Part shown: one piece after another, positions 1 to 9,151 of the stretch
Layout of the letters: the number at the start of each line of letters is the position of its first letter
How positions within the stretch are numbered: position 1 is the first letter of the stretch
DNA from: Mycolicibacterium austroafricanum
Lineage (GTDB): Bacteria > Actinomycetota > Actinomycetes > Mycobacteriales > Mycobacteriaceae
Assembly (NCBI RefSeq): GCF_000612725.1
Contig: NZ_HG964459.1
Span: 19,852-83,851, forward strand
Length of the DNA: 64,000 bases
Reading direction: 5' to 3'
Notes under the pieces: generated by a model
What the model was told of the DNA's origin: nothing
The model's input: only the letters and a program-made list of their open reading frames with translations
The model's database searches: none
Made by a program: the position numbers and the translations under genes

Positions 1-1245
1 CCGGCCTCCGACACACCTGCTCCCCAGCCGCGGCCGTTCCCCCAGCAGCCGGCTCCCACGCCACCGCCCGGTCCGTCACCGGCGCCCGGCCCGACCCCGC
101 CGCCGGGCACAGCACCGCCCGCAGACCAGGATGTCCCGCTGGCGACCCGCATCCAGGACGAGAAGCGGTTGCGGCAGAGTACCGAGCAGGCGATCCAGAT
201 CCTCGCGCTGCAGTTCCAGGCCACCCGCTGTGGTCAGGAGGATGTGCTCGCCGGAAACGACGACCCGAATCTGCCGCTGGTGACCTGCTCGCAGGACGGC
301 AACGAGGTCTACCTGCTGGACAAGTCGATCATCAGCGGCGAGCAGATCGCCAACGCCTCGTCGGGCTTGAATCAGCAGGCCGGTGAGTACGTCGTCGACG
401 TGGAGTTCAAGAGCGACGCCGCCAAGGTGTGGGCGGACTTCACCGCCGCCAACGTGGGCACCCAGACCGCGTTCGTCCTGGACTCCCAGGTGGTCAGCGC
501 TCCCGTCATCCAGGAGGCCATCCCCGGCGGACGGACCCAGATCACCGGGCAGTTCACCCAGACGACCGCGCGCGAGTTGGCCAACGTCCTGAAATACGGC
601 TCGCTGCCGCTGTCCTTCGAATCCTCCGAGGCCGAGACCGTCTCCGCGACGTTGGGTCTGTCGTCGCTGCGGGCCGGCCTGATCGCCGGCGTGGTCGGCC
701 TGGTGGCCGTGCTGCTGTACTCACTGCTCTACTACCGGGTGCTCGGAGTGCTGATCGCGCTGTCCCTGACCGCCTCGGGCGCCATGGTGTTCGCGATCCT
801 GGTGCTGCTCGGCAGATACATCAGCTACACGCTGGACCTGGCCGGTATCGCCGGTCTGATCATCGGTATCGGCATGACCGCGGACTCGTTCGTGGTGTTC
901 TTCGAGCGCATCAAGGACGAGATCCGGGAGGGACGGTCGTTCCGGTCGGCGGTGCCCCGAGGCTGGGCCAGGGCCCGAAAGACGATCGTGTCCGGCAACG
1001 CGGTCACCTTGCTGGCCGCTGCGGTGCTGTACTTCCTCGCCGTCGGCCAGGTGAAGGGCTTCGCGTTCACCCTGGGGCTGACCACCATCCTCGACATCGT
1101 CGTCGTGTTCCTGGTGACCTGGCCGCTGGTGTACATGGCGTCCAAGTCGACCCTGTGGGCCAAGCCGTCGCTCAACGGGCTCGGGGCCGTCCAGCAGATC
1201 GCACGCGAACGTCGAGCGGCCGCGAGCGCGGCGGGACGGGGTTAG
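1..1245 (+). CDS. secD: SecD, protein-export membrane protein (5' truncated)
   Basis: C-terminal 414 residues; the reading frame is open from base 1, so the start lies outside the window. SecD pairs with SecF as an RND-type accessory of SecYEG and uses the proton-motive force to complete export. The first ~45 visible residues are a Pro/Ala-rich linker (PPPG, PAPGP repeats) that I associate with mycobacterial SecD periplasmic regions. It is followed by the P1 domain (FKSDAAKVWADF, then LDSQVVSAPVI) and a cluster of membrane helices with the conserved segment IGIGMTADSFVVFFERIKDE. secF starts 3 bases after the TAG, so the two are co-transcribed. Identity is secure; only the N-terminus is unseen. 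Confidence 0.96.
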   Translation, partial: PASDTPAPQPRPFPQQPAPTPPPGPSPAPGPTPPPGTAPPADQDVPLATRIQDEKRLRQSTEQAIQILALQFQATRCGQEDVLAGNDDPNLPLVTCSQDGNEVYLLDKSIISGEQIANASSGLNQQAGEYVVDVEFKSDAAKVWADFTAANVGTQTAFVLDSQVVSAPVIQEAIPGGRTQITGQFTQTTARELANVLKYGSLPLSFESSEAETVSATLGLSSLRAGLIAGVVGLVAVLLYSLLYYRVLGVLIALSLTASGAMVFAILVLLGRYISYTLDLAGIAGLIIGIGMTADSFVVFFERIKDEIREGRSFRSAVPRGWARARKTIVSGNAVTLLAAAVLYFLAVGQVKGFAFTLGLTTILDIVVVFLVTWPLVYMASKSTLWAKPSLNGLGAVQQIARERRAAASAAGRG

Positions 1246-1248
1246 ACC

Positions 1249-2520
1249 ATGGCGACACGTAACCGCACAGACGCCGACGAGACCGCTGCGGTCGAGGCCG
1301 CTGATCTGGAGTCCGCCGCGGCGGGAGCGCCCAAGCACGGCTTCTTCGTCCGGCTCTACACCGGCACCGGCGCCTTCGAAGTCATGGGCAAGCGCAAGCT
1401 CTGGTACACCGTCAGCGCGGTGATCATCCTGGTGTCACTGGGCGCGATGTTGTTGCGCGGCTTCACCTTCGGCATCGACTTCGAGGGCGGCACCAAGGTG
1501 TCGCTGCCGCGCAGTGACGCCCAGGCCACCACCTCGCAGGTCGAGACGGTGTTCACCGACACCATCGGGACGCCGCCGGAAGCGGTCGTGGTCGTCGGCA
1601 GCGGCGATTCGGCGACGTTCCAGATCCGGTCGGAGACACTGGACAACGACCAGATCGTGGAGCTGCGCAAGGCGCTGTTCGACGCATTCCAGCCGAAGGG
1701 CGCGGACGGCCAGCCGAGCGAGCAGGCCGTCAGCGATTCGGCGGTGTCGGAGACCTGGGGCGGTCAGATCACCCAGAAGGCGCTCATCGCGTTGGCGGTG
1801 TTCCTGGTGCTGGCGGCCATCTACATCACGGTGCGCTACGAGCGGTACATGGCGATCGCGGCGCTCGCGACACTGGTGTTCGACCTCCTGGTCACCGCCG
1901 GTGTGTACGCGCTCGTCGGGTTCGAGGTCACTCCGGCGACGGTGATCGGCCTGCTGACGATCCTGGGCTTCTCGCTCTACGACACGGTCATCGTGTTCGA
2001 CAAGGTGGAGGAGAACACCGACGGCTTCGAGCACACCACCCGCCGGACGTTCGCCGAACAGGCCAACCTGGCCGTCAACCAGACGTTCATGCGGTCGATC
2101 AACACCAGCTTGATCTCGGTGCTGCCGATCATCGCGCTGATGGTGATCGCGGTCTGGCTGCTCGGCGTCGGCACGCTGATGGACCTGGCGCTCGTCCAGC
2201 TGGTCGGCGTGATCGTCGGCACCTACTCGTCGATCTTCTTCGCCACGCCGCTGCTGGTGAGCCTGCGGGAACGCACAGAACTGGTGAGCAAGCACACCCG
2301 CCGGGTGCTCAACCGCCGCAAGACCGCGGCGGCCCGGGCCGGCGGGGTCGAGATCAGCGACGACGACACCGCCGTTGACGGTGACGCCGAGCCTGCCGCG
2401 GTCGCGGCCACGCCTCCGGCGCCCCTCCCGGACAAACCTGTGCCCGGCGCGCGTCCGGTACGGCCCACCAGCAGCAGGACCGGGCGACCGTCGGGTAAGC
2501 GCACCCCGCGGAATCGGTAG
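1249..2520 (+). CDS. secF: SecF, protein-export membrane protein
   Basis: 423 residues. Partner of SecD in the SecDF proton-driven export accessory complex of the inner membrane. It has one N-terminal membrane helix (around residues 45-65), the SecF signature FGIDFEGGTKV just after it, a periplasmic P1-like domain, then five helices with GFSLYDTVIVFDKVEEN and a conserved NQTFMRSINTSL segment. The cytoplasmic tail (from about residue 350) is a low-complexity Ala/Pro/Arg extension, common in actinobacterial SecF. ATG follows the secD stop by 3 bases and the next gene starts 6 bases after the stop, so this is one operon with secD. Confidence 0.97.
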   Translation: MATRNRTDADETAAVEAADLESAAAGAPKHGFFVRLYTGTGAFEVMGKRKLWYTVSAVIILVSLGAMLLRGFTFGIDFEGGTKVSLPRSDAQATTSQVETVFTDTIGTPPEAVVVVGSGDSATFQIRSETLDNDQIVELRKALFDAFQPKGADGQPSEQAVSDSAVSETWGGQITQKALIALAVFLVLAAIYITVRYERYMAIAALATLVFDLLVTAGVYALVGFEVTPATVIGLLTILGFSLYDTVIVFDKVEENTDGFEHTTRRTFAEQANLAVNQTFMRSINTSLISVLPIIALMVIAVWLLGVGTLMDLALVQLVGVIVGTYSSIFFATPLLVSLRERTELVSKHTRRVLNRRKTAAARAGGVEISDDDTAVDGDAEPAAVAATPPAPLPDKPVPGARPVRPTSSRTGRPSGKRTPRNR

Positions 2521-2526
2521 GAGCCG

Positions 2527-4215
2527 ATGGCCGGCCGTTGGCGCCTGCGAGCCCATGGGGAACCACGTGTGCGCCGTCGTGCGACCGCGCTGACAGCGGT
2601 GCTCGCCCTCATCGGCGGGCTCGGGCTGTCCTCGTGCGCGGACGACACCGCCGACGCGGTCGACTACGCCGTCGACGGAACGCTGGTCACCTACAACACC
2701 AACACGGTCGTCGGCGCAGCCTCGGCGGGCCCGCAGGCGTTCGCCCGCGTGCTGACCGGATTCAACTATCACGGGCCGGACGGTCAGATCGTCGGCGATC
2801 ACGACTTCGGCACCATCTCGGTGGTCGGCCGGAGCCCGCTGATCCTCGACTACGAGATCAAGGCCGAGGCCGTGTACTCTGACGGCAAGCCGATCACCTG
2901 CGACGACATGGTGCTGGCGTGGGCCTCGCAGTCGGGCCGGTACCCGTGGTTCGACGCGGCCAGCCGCGCGGGTTACGCCGACATCGCGACCATCGACTGC
3001 GCCCCGGGGCAGAAGAAGGCGCGGGTGTCGTTCGCGCCGGACCGCGGGTTCACCGACTACGGCCAGCTGTTCGCGGCCACGTCGATGATGCCGTCGCACG
3101 TCGTCGCCGACGTGCTCGGCCTCGGTGAGGGCGGCGTGACGACAGCGCTGCAGACCAACGACAGTCCCGTTGTCGAGCGCATCGCGCAGGTCTGGAACAC
3201 CACCTGGAATCTCGCCCCCGACCTCGATCTGAAGAAGTTCCCGTCCTCGGGTCCCTACAAGCTGGACTCCGTCACCGAGGACGGGGCCGTGGTGCTGGTG
3301 GCCAACGACAAATGGTGGGGGACCGCACCGGTCACCGGCAGGATCACCGTGTGGCCGAGCAGCGCCGACATGCAGGACCGCGTCAACGAGGGCGCCTACG
3401 ACGTCGTCGACATCGCGACCGGATCGTCGGGCACGCTCAACCTGCCCGACGACTATGTGCGCACCGACTCTCCGTCGGCCGGCATCGAACAGCTCATCTT
3501 CGCCCCACAGGGTCCGCTGGCGGCGGTTCCGGCGCGCAGGGCGCTCGCACTGTGCACTCCGCGTGACGTGATCGCCCGCAGCGCGGAGCTGCCGGTGGCC
3601 AATGCGCGGCTCAACGCCGCCACCGAGGACGCCTACGGCGCCGCGGAGTCCACGCCGCAGGTCAACGAGTTCGCGGTGGCCAACCCCGATGCGGCCCGCG
3701 CCGCGCTCAACGGAGCGCCGCTGACCGTGCGGATCGGCTACCAGACACCCAACGCCCGGCTCGCCGCGACCGTGGGGACGATCGCGAAGGCATGTGCCCC
3801 CGCGGGCATCACCGTCGAAGACGCCGCCGCGGAGGGCATCGGTCCGCTGTCGTTGCGGGACAACGAGATCGACGTGCTGATCGCGGGCACCGGGGGAGCG
3901 GCGGGCAGCGGGTCGTCGGGTTCCTCGGCGATGGACGCCTACACGCTGCACAGCGGCAACGGCAACAACTTGCCGCGCTACCGCAACGAACGCATCGACG
4001 CGATCATCGCGACGATGGCTGTCACCTCGGACCCGAAGGAACTCGCCCGGCTCCTCGGTGAGGCGGGTCCGATCCTGTGGGGCGATATGCCGACGTTGCC
4101 GCTGTACCGTCAGCAGCGAACCCTGCTCACCTCGACGAAGATGTATGCGGTGAGCGGTAATCCGACGCGATGGGGCGCGGGGTGGAACATGGACCGTTGG
4201 AAGCTGAGCCAGTGA
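2527..4215 (+). CDS. ABC-transporter substrate-binding lipoprotein, family 5 (Rv2585c-like)
   Basis: 562 residues. It has a lipoprotein signal with lipobox LSSC (Cys 37 from this ATG, Cys 23 from the alternative GTG at 2569), then an extracellular solute-binding family 5 (peptide/nickel-type) fold. Recognisable pieces are FARVLTGFNYHGPDGQ, FSDGKPIT-type YSDGKPITCDDMVLAW, and a C-terminal LPLYRQQRTLL. No permease or ATPase is nearby; in mycobacteria this gene sits alone between secF and apt, so the cargo cannot be inferred. AGGAG precedes ATG 2527 by only 3 bases, so GTG 2569 is a real alternative start. The stop overlaps the apt start in GTGA. Confidence 0.85.
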   Translation: MAGRWRLRAHGEPRVRRRATALTAVLALIGGLGLSSCADDTADAVDYAVDGTLVTYNTNTVVGAASAGPQAFARVLTGFNYHGPDGQIVGDHDFGTISVVGRSPLILDYEIKAEAVYSDGKPITCDDMVLAWASQSGRYPWFDAASRAGYADIATIDCAPGQKKARVSFAPDRGFTDYGQLFAATSMMPSHVVADVLGLGEGGVTTALQTNDSPVVERIAQVWNTTWNLAPDLDLKKFPSSGPYKLDSVTEDGAVVLVANDKWWGTAPVTGRITVWPSSADMQDRVNEGAYDVVDIATGSSGTLNLPDDYVRTDSPSAGIEQLIFAPQGPLAAVPARRALALCTPRDVIARSAELPVANARLNAATEDAYGAAESTPQVNEFAVANPDAARAALNGAPLTVRIGYQTPNARLAATVGTIAKACAPAGITVEDAAAEGIGPLSLRDNEIDVLIAGTGGAAGSGSSGSSAMDAYTLHSGNGNNLPRYRNERIDAIIATMAVTSDPKELARLLGEAGPILWGDMPTLPLYRQQRTLLTSTKMYAVSGNPTRWGAGWNMDRWKLSQ

Positions 4216-4736
4216 CGGACATCGCCGACGTCATCAGGTCGCTGATGCGGGAGGTCCCCGACTTCCCCGAACCGGGCGTCCACTTCAAGGACCTGACCCC
4301 GGTGCTCGCCGACGCGCGGGGGCTGGCGGAGGTCAGCAAGGCGATCGCCGACGCCGCGCGCGGCGCGGACTTGGTGGCTGGGGTGGACGCCCGCGGCTTC
4401 CTGCTCGGGGGCGCCGTCGCGGTCACGCTGGGCATCGGTGTGCTCGCGGTGCGTAAGGGCGGCAAGTTGCCGCCTCCGGTCATCGGCGCGACCTACACGC
4501 TCGAATACGGCACGGCGACGCTCGAAGTGCCCGCCGAGGGCATCGAACTGGCCGGGCGCTCGGTGGTGGTCATCGACGACGTGCTGGCCACCGGCGGGAC
4601 GCTGGCGGCCACCCACCAGTTGCTCACCCGCGCCGGCGCCAACGTCACGGGCGCGGTGGTGATGATGGAGCTCGCCGCACTCGGCGGGCGCGCCGCGCTC
4701 GAACCGCTCGAGGTCACCAGCCTCTACACCGCCTGA
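4212..4736 (+). CDS. apt: Adenine phosphoribosyltransferase
   Basis: 174 residues. Converts adenine and PRPP to AMP (purine salvage, cytosolic). The PRPP-binding motif is VVVIDDVLATGGTLAA; upstream come PDFPEPGVHFKDLTPVL and the AGVDARGFLLG segment typical of APRTs. The start is GTG 4212, which overlaps the upstream TGA (GTGA) and yields the conserved N-terminus MTDIADVIRSLM; a longer reading from 4170 would overlap the upstream gene without support. Immediately followed by rel, the same pairing as in M. tuberculosis, linking salvage to (p)ppGpp control. Confidence 0.96.
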   Translation: MTDIADVIRSLMREVPDFPEPGVHFKDLTPVLADARGLAEVSKAIADAARGADLVAGVDARGFLLGGAVAVTLGIGVLAVRKGGKLPPPVIGATYTLEYGTATLEVPAEGIELAGRSVVVIDDVLATGGTLAATHQLLTRAGANVTGAVVMMELAALGGRAALEPLEVTSLYTA

Positions 4737-4775
4737 GCGGATATCCTGCGAAGAGCACAGACGGAGGAGGTGCGC

Positions 4776-7142
4776 ATGGCCGACAAGGTGAGGACGGAAC
4801 CCGTCGCAGGCCAGGCCGTGCAGTCACCGCCGCCGCCGGTCGCCACCCCGGAAACCCAGCCGATGGAGCTCCCCAAGCCGCCGACCAGCGCGTCGCGCCG
4901 GGTGCGGGCCCGGCTGGCCCGCCGGATGACCTCGCAGCGCAGCACCATCAACCCGGTGCTCGAGCCGCTGGTCGCGGTGCACCGCGAGATCTACCCCAAG
5001 GCCGACCTGACGCTGTTGCAGAAGGCGTACGAGGTCGCCGAGCAGCGCCACGCCGACCAGCTGCGCAAGTCCGGGGACCCCTACATCACCCACCCGCTGG
5101 CGGTGGCGAACATCCTGGCCGAGCTCGGCATGGACACCACCACGCTGATCGCCGCGCTGCTGCACGACACCGTCGAGGACACCGGCTACACCCTTGAGGC
5201 GCTGACCCAGGAGTTCGGCACCGAGGTCGGTCACCTGGTCGACGGCGTCACCAAGCTCGACAAGGTGGCGTTGGGCACCGCGGCCGAGGGCGAGACCATC
5301 CGCAAGATGATCATCGCGATGGCGCGGGACCCGCGGGTGCTGGTGATCAAGGTCGCCGACCGGCTTCACAACATGCGCACCATGCGCTTCCTGCCGCCGG
5401 AGAAGCAGGCGCGCAAGGCCCGCGAGACGCTGGAAGTCATTGCGCCGCTTGCGCATCGGCTCGGAATGGCGACGGTCAAGTGGGAGCTGGAGGACCTGTC
5501 CTTCGCGATCCTGCACCCGAAGAAGTACGAGGAGATCGTACGGCTGGTCGCCGACCGGGCGCCCTCGCGGGACACCTACCTGGCCAAGGTGCGCGCCGAG
5601 ATCACCGCCACCCTCAACGCGTCGAAGATCAACGCCACCGTCGAGGGCAGGCCCAAGCACTACTGGTCGATCTATCAGAAGATGATCGTCAAGGGCCGCG
5701 ACTTCGACGACATCCACGACCTGGTCGGGGTGCGCATCCTGTGCGACGAGGTCCGCGACTGCTACGCCGCGGTCGGCGTGGTGCACTCGCTGTGGCAACC
5801 CATCGCCGGACGGTTCAAGGACTACATCGCCCAGCCGCGGTTCGGCGTCTACCAGTCCCTGCACACCACGGTCGTCGGTCCCGAGGGTAAGCCGCTGGAA
5901 GTGCAGATCCGCACGATCGACATGCACAAGACCGCCGAGTACGGCATTGCCGCGCACTGGCGCTACAAGGAAGCCAAGGGCCGCAACGGGGTACCGCCCA
6001 GCCACGCTGCCACCGAGATCGACGACATGGCATGGATGCGGCAGCTGCTCGACTGGCAGCGGGAGGCCGCCGACCCGGGCGAGTTCCTGGAGTCGCTGCG
6101 CTACGACCTTGCGGTGCAGGAGATCTTCGTGTTCACCCCGAAGGGGGATGTGATCACGCTTCCCACCGGCTCCACGCCGGTGGACTTCGCCTACGCGGTG
6201 CACACCGAGGTGGGGCACCGCTGTATCGGGGCCCGCGTCAACGGCCGCCTTGTTGCCCTGGAGCGCAAGCTCGAAAACGGGGAAGTGGTCGAGGTTTTCA
6301 CATCCAAGGCACCCAACGCGGGTCCGTCGCGGGACTGGCAGACCTTCGTCGTGTCCCCGCGTGCCAAGGCCAAGATCCGGCAGTGGTTCGCCAAGGAGCG
6401 GCGCGAGGAGGCGCTGGACTCCGGCAAGGAGGCGATCGCCCGCGAGGTGCGCCGTGGTGGACTTCCGTTGCAGCGCTTGATGAATGCAGAGACGATGGCC
6501 GCGCTGGCCCGCGAACTGCGGTACGCCGACGTGTCCGCTCTCTACACCGCGGTCGGCGAGGGGCACGTGTCCGCACGGCACGTCGTGCAGCGGTTGGTGG
6601 CCCAGCTCGGCGGTGACGACGAAGCGGCCGACGAGATCGCCGAGCGCTCCACACCGGCGACCATGCCGGTGCGGCAGCGCACCAGCGACGACGTCGGGGT
6701 CGCCGTGCCGGGCGCGCCGGGGGTGTTGTGCAAGCTCGCCAAGTGCTGCACGCCGGTGCCGGGCGACAACATCATGGGCTTCGTCACGCGCGGCGGCGGG
6801 GTCAGCGTGCACCGCACCGACTGCACCAACGCCGCGTCGCTGCAAGATCAGTCGGAACGCATCATCGAAGTGCAGTGGGCACCGTCACCGTCGTCGGTGT
6901 TCCTGGTCGCCATCCAGGTCGAGGCGCTCGACCGGCACCGGCTGCTGTCGGATGTGACCCGCGTGCTCGCCGACGAGAAGGTCAACATCCTGTCGGCGTC
7001 GGTGACCACGTCCAACGACCGGGTCGCGATCAGCCGGTTCACCTTTGAGATGGGCGACCCCAAGCACCTCGGCCACGTCCTCAACGTGGTGCGCAACGTG
7101 GAAGGCGTCTACGACGTCTACCGCGTCACGTCCGCGGCCTGA
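4776..7142 (+). CDS. rel: Bifunctional (p)ppGpp synthetase/hydrolase Rel (RSH)
   Basis: 788 residues, near-identical in layout to M. tuberculosis RelA (790). Makes and degrades (p)ppGpp in the stringent response. Domains in order: HD hydrolase with LLHDTVEDTG (His130-Asp131), synthetase domain with KGRDFDDIHDLVGVRI and YQSLHTTVVGPEGKPLEVQIRT, TGS domain (IFVFTPKGDVITLPTGSTPVDFAYAVH), a zinc-finger/conserved-cysteine region (LAKCCTPVPGD ... HRTDC) and a C-terminal ACT domain. Both catalytic halves look intact. ATG 4776 is chosen because GGAGG at 4763-4767 is 8 bases upstream; GTG 4770 is too close. Confidence 0.97.
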   Translation: MADKVRTEPVAGQAVQSPPPPVATPETQPMELPKPPTSASRRVRARLARRMTSQRSTINPVLEPLVAVHREIYPKADLTLLQKAYEVAEQRHADQLRKSGDPYITHPLAVANILAELGMDTTTLIAALLHDTVEDTGYTLEALTQEFGTEVGHLVDGVTKLDKVALGTAAEGETIRKMIIAMARDPRVLVIKVADRLHNMRTMRFLPPEKQARKARETLEVIAPLAHRLGMATVKWELEDLSFAILHPKKYEEIVRLVADRAPSRDTYLAKVRAEITATLNASKINATVEGRPKHYWSIYQKMIVKGRDFDDIHDLVGVRILCDEVRDCYAAVGVVHSLWQPIAGRFKDYIAQPRFGVYQSLHTTVVGPEGKPLEVQIRTIDMHKTAEYGIAAHWRYKEAKGRNGVPPSHAATEIDDMAWMRQLLDWQREAADPGEFLESLRYDLAVQEIFVFTPKGDVITLPTGSTPVDFAYAVHTEVGHRCIGARVNGRLVALERKLENGEVVEVFTSKAPNAGPSRDWQTFVVSPRAKAKIRQWFAKERREEALDSGKEAIAREVRRGGLPLQRLMNAETMAALARELRYADVSALYTAVGEGHVSARHVVQRLVAQLGGDDEAADEIAERSTPATMPVRQRTSDDVGVAVPGAPGVLCKLAKCCTPVPGDNIMGFVTRGGGVSVHRTDCTNAASLQDQSERIIEVQWAPSPSSVFLVAIQVEALDRHRLLSDVTRVLADEKVNILSASVTTSNDRVAISRFTFEMGDPKHLGHVLNVVRNVEGVYDVYRVTSAA

Positions 7143-7169
7143 GCTCCAACGCGAGCAGGGGCGCCCCAG

Positions 7170-8135
7170 CTAGCCGGAGGTCTTGACCGACTCGATCGTC
7201 ACCGCGTCCGAGGGTGGGCCGTCGGTTGCCCCGCCCATCACCCCGCCTACCGCGACGCGGTCAAGCACCGCAAGGCCTTTCGGGTCTATGGTGCCGAAAA
7301 CCGTGTATCTGGGCGGCAGCATCGAGTCGCCGTAGACCAGGAAGAACTGGCTGCCGTTGGTGCCAGGACCGACGTTCGCCATGGCCAGGGTGCCACGCGG
7401 GTACACCACCTCGGCGTTCTGCGCCGGATCGGAAAGCCGGTACTGGTTGGTCGGATACTCGTTGGGGAACCGGTATCCCGGCCCGCCGGCACCGGTTGCG
7501 GTCGGATCCCCGCATTGCAGCACCCGCATGGCGGGGGCGGTGGTGAGCCGGTGGCAGCGGGTGCCGTCGAAGTAGCGCTGCCCAGCCAGGCTGGTGAAGT
7601 TGTGCACCGTGCACGGCGCTTTTGCGTTGTCGAGCATCAGCGTGATGTCCCCGCGATTGGTGACGACACTCACCGGCACGAATTCAGGCGTCTTCGACAC
7701 CTGGCCCTGGCGCGGTGGTGCCACCGGCCTGCTCGGCGGCTCGGTGGTGGCCGGATACTGGCAGTTGGCGCCCAGCGTCGCAGGCGGATCGAACGGCGGC
7801 AGCGGCGGACCCGTCGGCGCATCGAGGGCGTGGCCCCGGAAATCGTCGGCCTCGTCGAACTCTTCGAGCTGGCGCGCCAGCAGCACCACCATCACCACGC
7901 TGACCACCACGATCACGACGGTCGCCACCGTCACCAGGTAACTGATCACGAGCCCGGCGATCGCCAGCCCGCGTCCCTCCTCGCCGGTCTTCTTGATCTG
8001 CGAGAGCGACATGTGGCCGAACACGATGCCCAGTGGCGCGAAGACGAACGCGCACACCAATGACGCGATCGCCAGCGAGTTGGTGGCCCGCGGTGGCGGG
8101 TAACCCGGGTACTGGCTGTACGGGCCGTGCACCAC
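7170..8135 (-). CDS. Membrane-anchored cyclophilin-type peptidyl-prolyl isomerase with N-terminal DUF4190
   Basis: 321 residues. Residues ~15-85 form a DUF4190-like region with two membrane helices (SLAIASLVCAFVFAPLGIVFGH, written here in part, and a strongly hydrophobic Val-rich helix). A Pro-rich linker follows, then an extracytoplasmic cyclophilin domain (from ~150) with CHRLTT, QCGDP and GTLAMANVGPGTNGSQFF. The catalytic Arg of the xHR motif is kept. The Phe of FHR is Cys and the second Gly of QGGD is Cys, a possible disulfide pair shared with its neighbour. It starts 7 bases after the stop of the ppiB ortholog, so it is the second gene of a tandem pair that duplicated and gained a different N-terminal anchor. 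Confidence 0.85.
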   Translation of the reverse strand: MVHGPYSQYPGYPPPRATNSLAIASLVCAFVFAPLGIVFGHMSLSQIKKTGEEGRGLAIAGLVISYLVTVATVVIVVVSVVMVVLLARQLEEFDEADDFRGHALDAPTGPPLPPFDPPATLGANCQYPATTEPPSRPVAPPRQGQVSKTPEFVPVSVVTNRGDITLMLDNAKAPCTVHNFTSLAGQRYFDGTRCHRLTTAPAMRVLQCGDPTATGAGGPGYRFPNEYPTNQYRLSDPAQNAEVVYPRGTLAMANVGPGTNGSQFFLVYGDSMLPPRYTVFGTIDPKGLAVLDRVAVGGVMGGATDGPPSDAVTIESVKTSG

Positions 8136-8142
8136 CGCGCCG

Positions 8143-9033
8143 TCAGTCCAGCTGAATCGACTTCACCGTGGTGGCCAGTTGCGGCGCGCCGTCGGGACCG
8201 CCGCCGGCAACCCCCGCGGCCGCGATCTTGTCCAGCGTCTGCAACCCGGTCTCGTCGATCGTCCCGAACACCGTGTACTGCGGCGGCAACTGCGAGTCCT
8301 TGTAGACCAGGAAGAACTGGCTGCCGTTGGTGCCAGGTCCCGCGTTGGCCATCGCCAACGTGCCGCGCGGATAGACGACGGGCGCTCCGAGTGCCGGGTC
8401 GTCGGGCTGGTACTGGTCGGTCGGGTACTCGTTGGCGAACTCGTAGCCAGGGCCTCCGGTGCCCTCGCCGGTCGGGTCGCCGCACTGCAGCACCCCGAGC
8501 GAGTCGCTGGTGGTGAGCCGATGGCACGGCGTGTCGTTGAAGAACCCCTGCTGCGCCAGGCTGGCGAAGCTGTTGACGGTGCACGGCGACTTGCCGTTGT
8601 CCAGCTGCAGACCGATGTTGCCCTGGTCGGTCGCCATGCTGGCGCTGACCAGCGCCGGGTCGGTCGGCACCTTGCCGCTGCGCGGCGGGTTGTTCGACTT
8701 GCTGGCCGCCTCGGCGGACTTCGGGTACTGGCAGTCGCTGCCGAGCCCCTCCGCCGCGACGAACTCCGGCAACGCACCCGCCTCCGTGGGCGGTGGCACG
8801 TCGAACGGCGACGACGTCTGCGTCGTCGAGGTCGCGGTGGACGCGGTCTGCGTGCCCGAGTCGCGGTTGGTGATCACGATTGTGGCGACCACGGCGGCGA
8901 TGACGACCACCGCGGCCACCGCCGACCCGACGATCGTGTAGAGGCGGCGCTTGCGTTCACGCTCGGCCCGATTCTCGAGTTGACGCTCAAGCTTGCGTTT
9001 GGCTGTCGCACGCCGTTGTTCGTTCGTCGGCAC
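8143..9033 (-). CDS. ppiB: Peptidyl-prolyl cis-trans isomerase B (Rv2582-like)
   Basis: 296 residues. Single-pass membrane-anchored cyclophilin catalysing proline isomerisation outside the membrane. The N-terminus PTNEQRRATAKRKLERQLENRAE is basic and coiled, and is followed by one transmembrane helix (IVGSAVAAVVVIAAVVATIVI), a Thr/Ser linker and a cyclophilin domain with CHRLTT, LQCGDPTGEGTGGPGYEF and GTLAMANAGPGTNGSQFF. GTG 9033 is chosen because it matches the conserved family start and has AGGAGG 9 bases upstream. ATG 9099, also with AGGAGG, would add 22 residues and remains possible. Divergent from the MBL hydrolase gene. Confidence 0.92.
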   Translation of the reverse strand: MPTNEQRRATAKRKLERQLENRAERERKRRLYTIVGSAVAAVVVIAAVVATIVITNRDSGTQTASTATSTTQTSSPFDVPPPTEAGALPEFVAAEGLGSDCQYPKSAEAASKSNNPPRSGKVPTDPALVSASMATDQGNIGLQLDNGKSPCTVNSFASLAQQGFFNDTPCHRLTTSDSLGVLQCGDPTGEGTGGPGYEFANEYPTDQYQPDDPALGAPVVYPRGTLAMANAGPGTNGSQFFLVYKDSQLPPQYTVFGTIDETGLQTLDKIAAAGVAGGGPDGAPQLATTVKSIQLD

Positions 9034-9151
9034 GGCCGGTGTCCTCCTCGCAGTAGATCCGGTCGGCACCGAGTGTGCCAGCTGACGCTGGGCGGCCATG
9101 GCGCGACCCTCCTGAACAGGGCCGCGACCTGGGCATGGGAAGCTGGAAGGC

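Noticed and set aside
1435..3951. 838-codon antisense open frame over secF and the lipoprotein gene
   Set aside because: Arg/Gly/Val-rich translation with no recognisable motif, opposite well-supported genes.
7158..7167. GGGGCGCCCC palindrome between rel and the cyclophilin gene as a terminator
   Set aside because: Too short with no room for a loop; common by chance in this GC-rich DNA.
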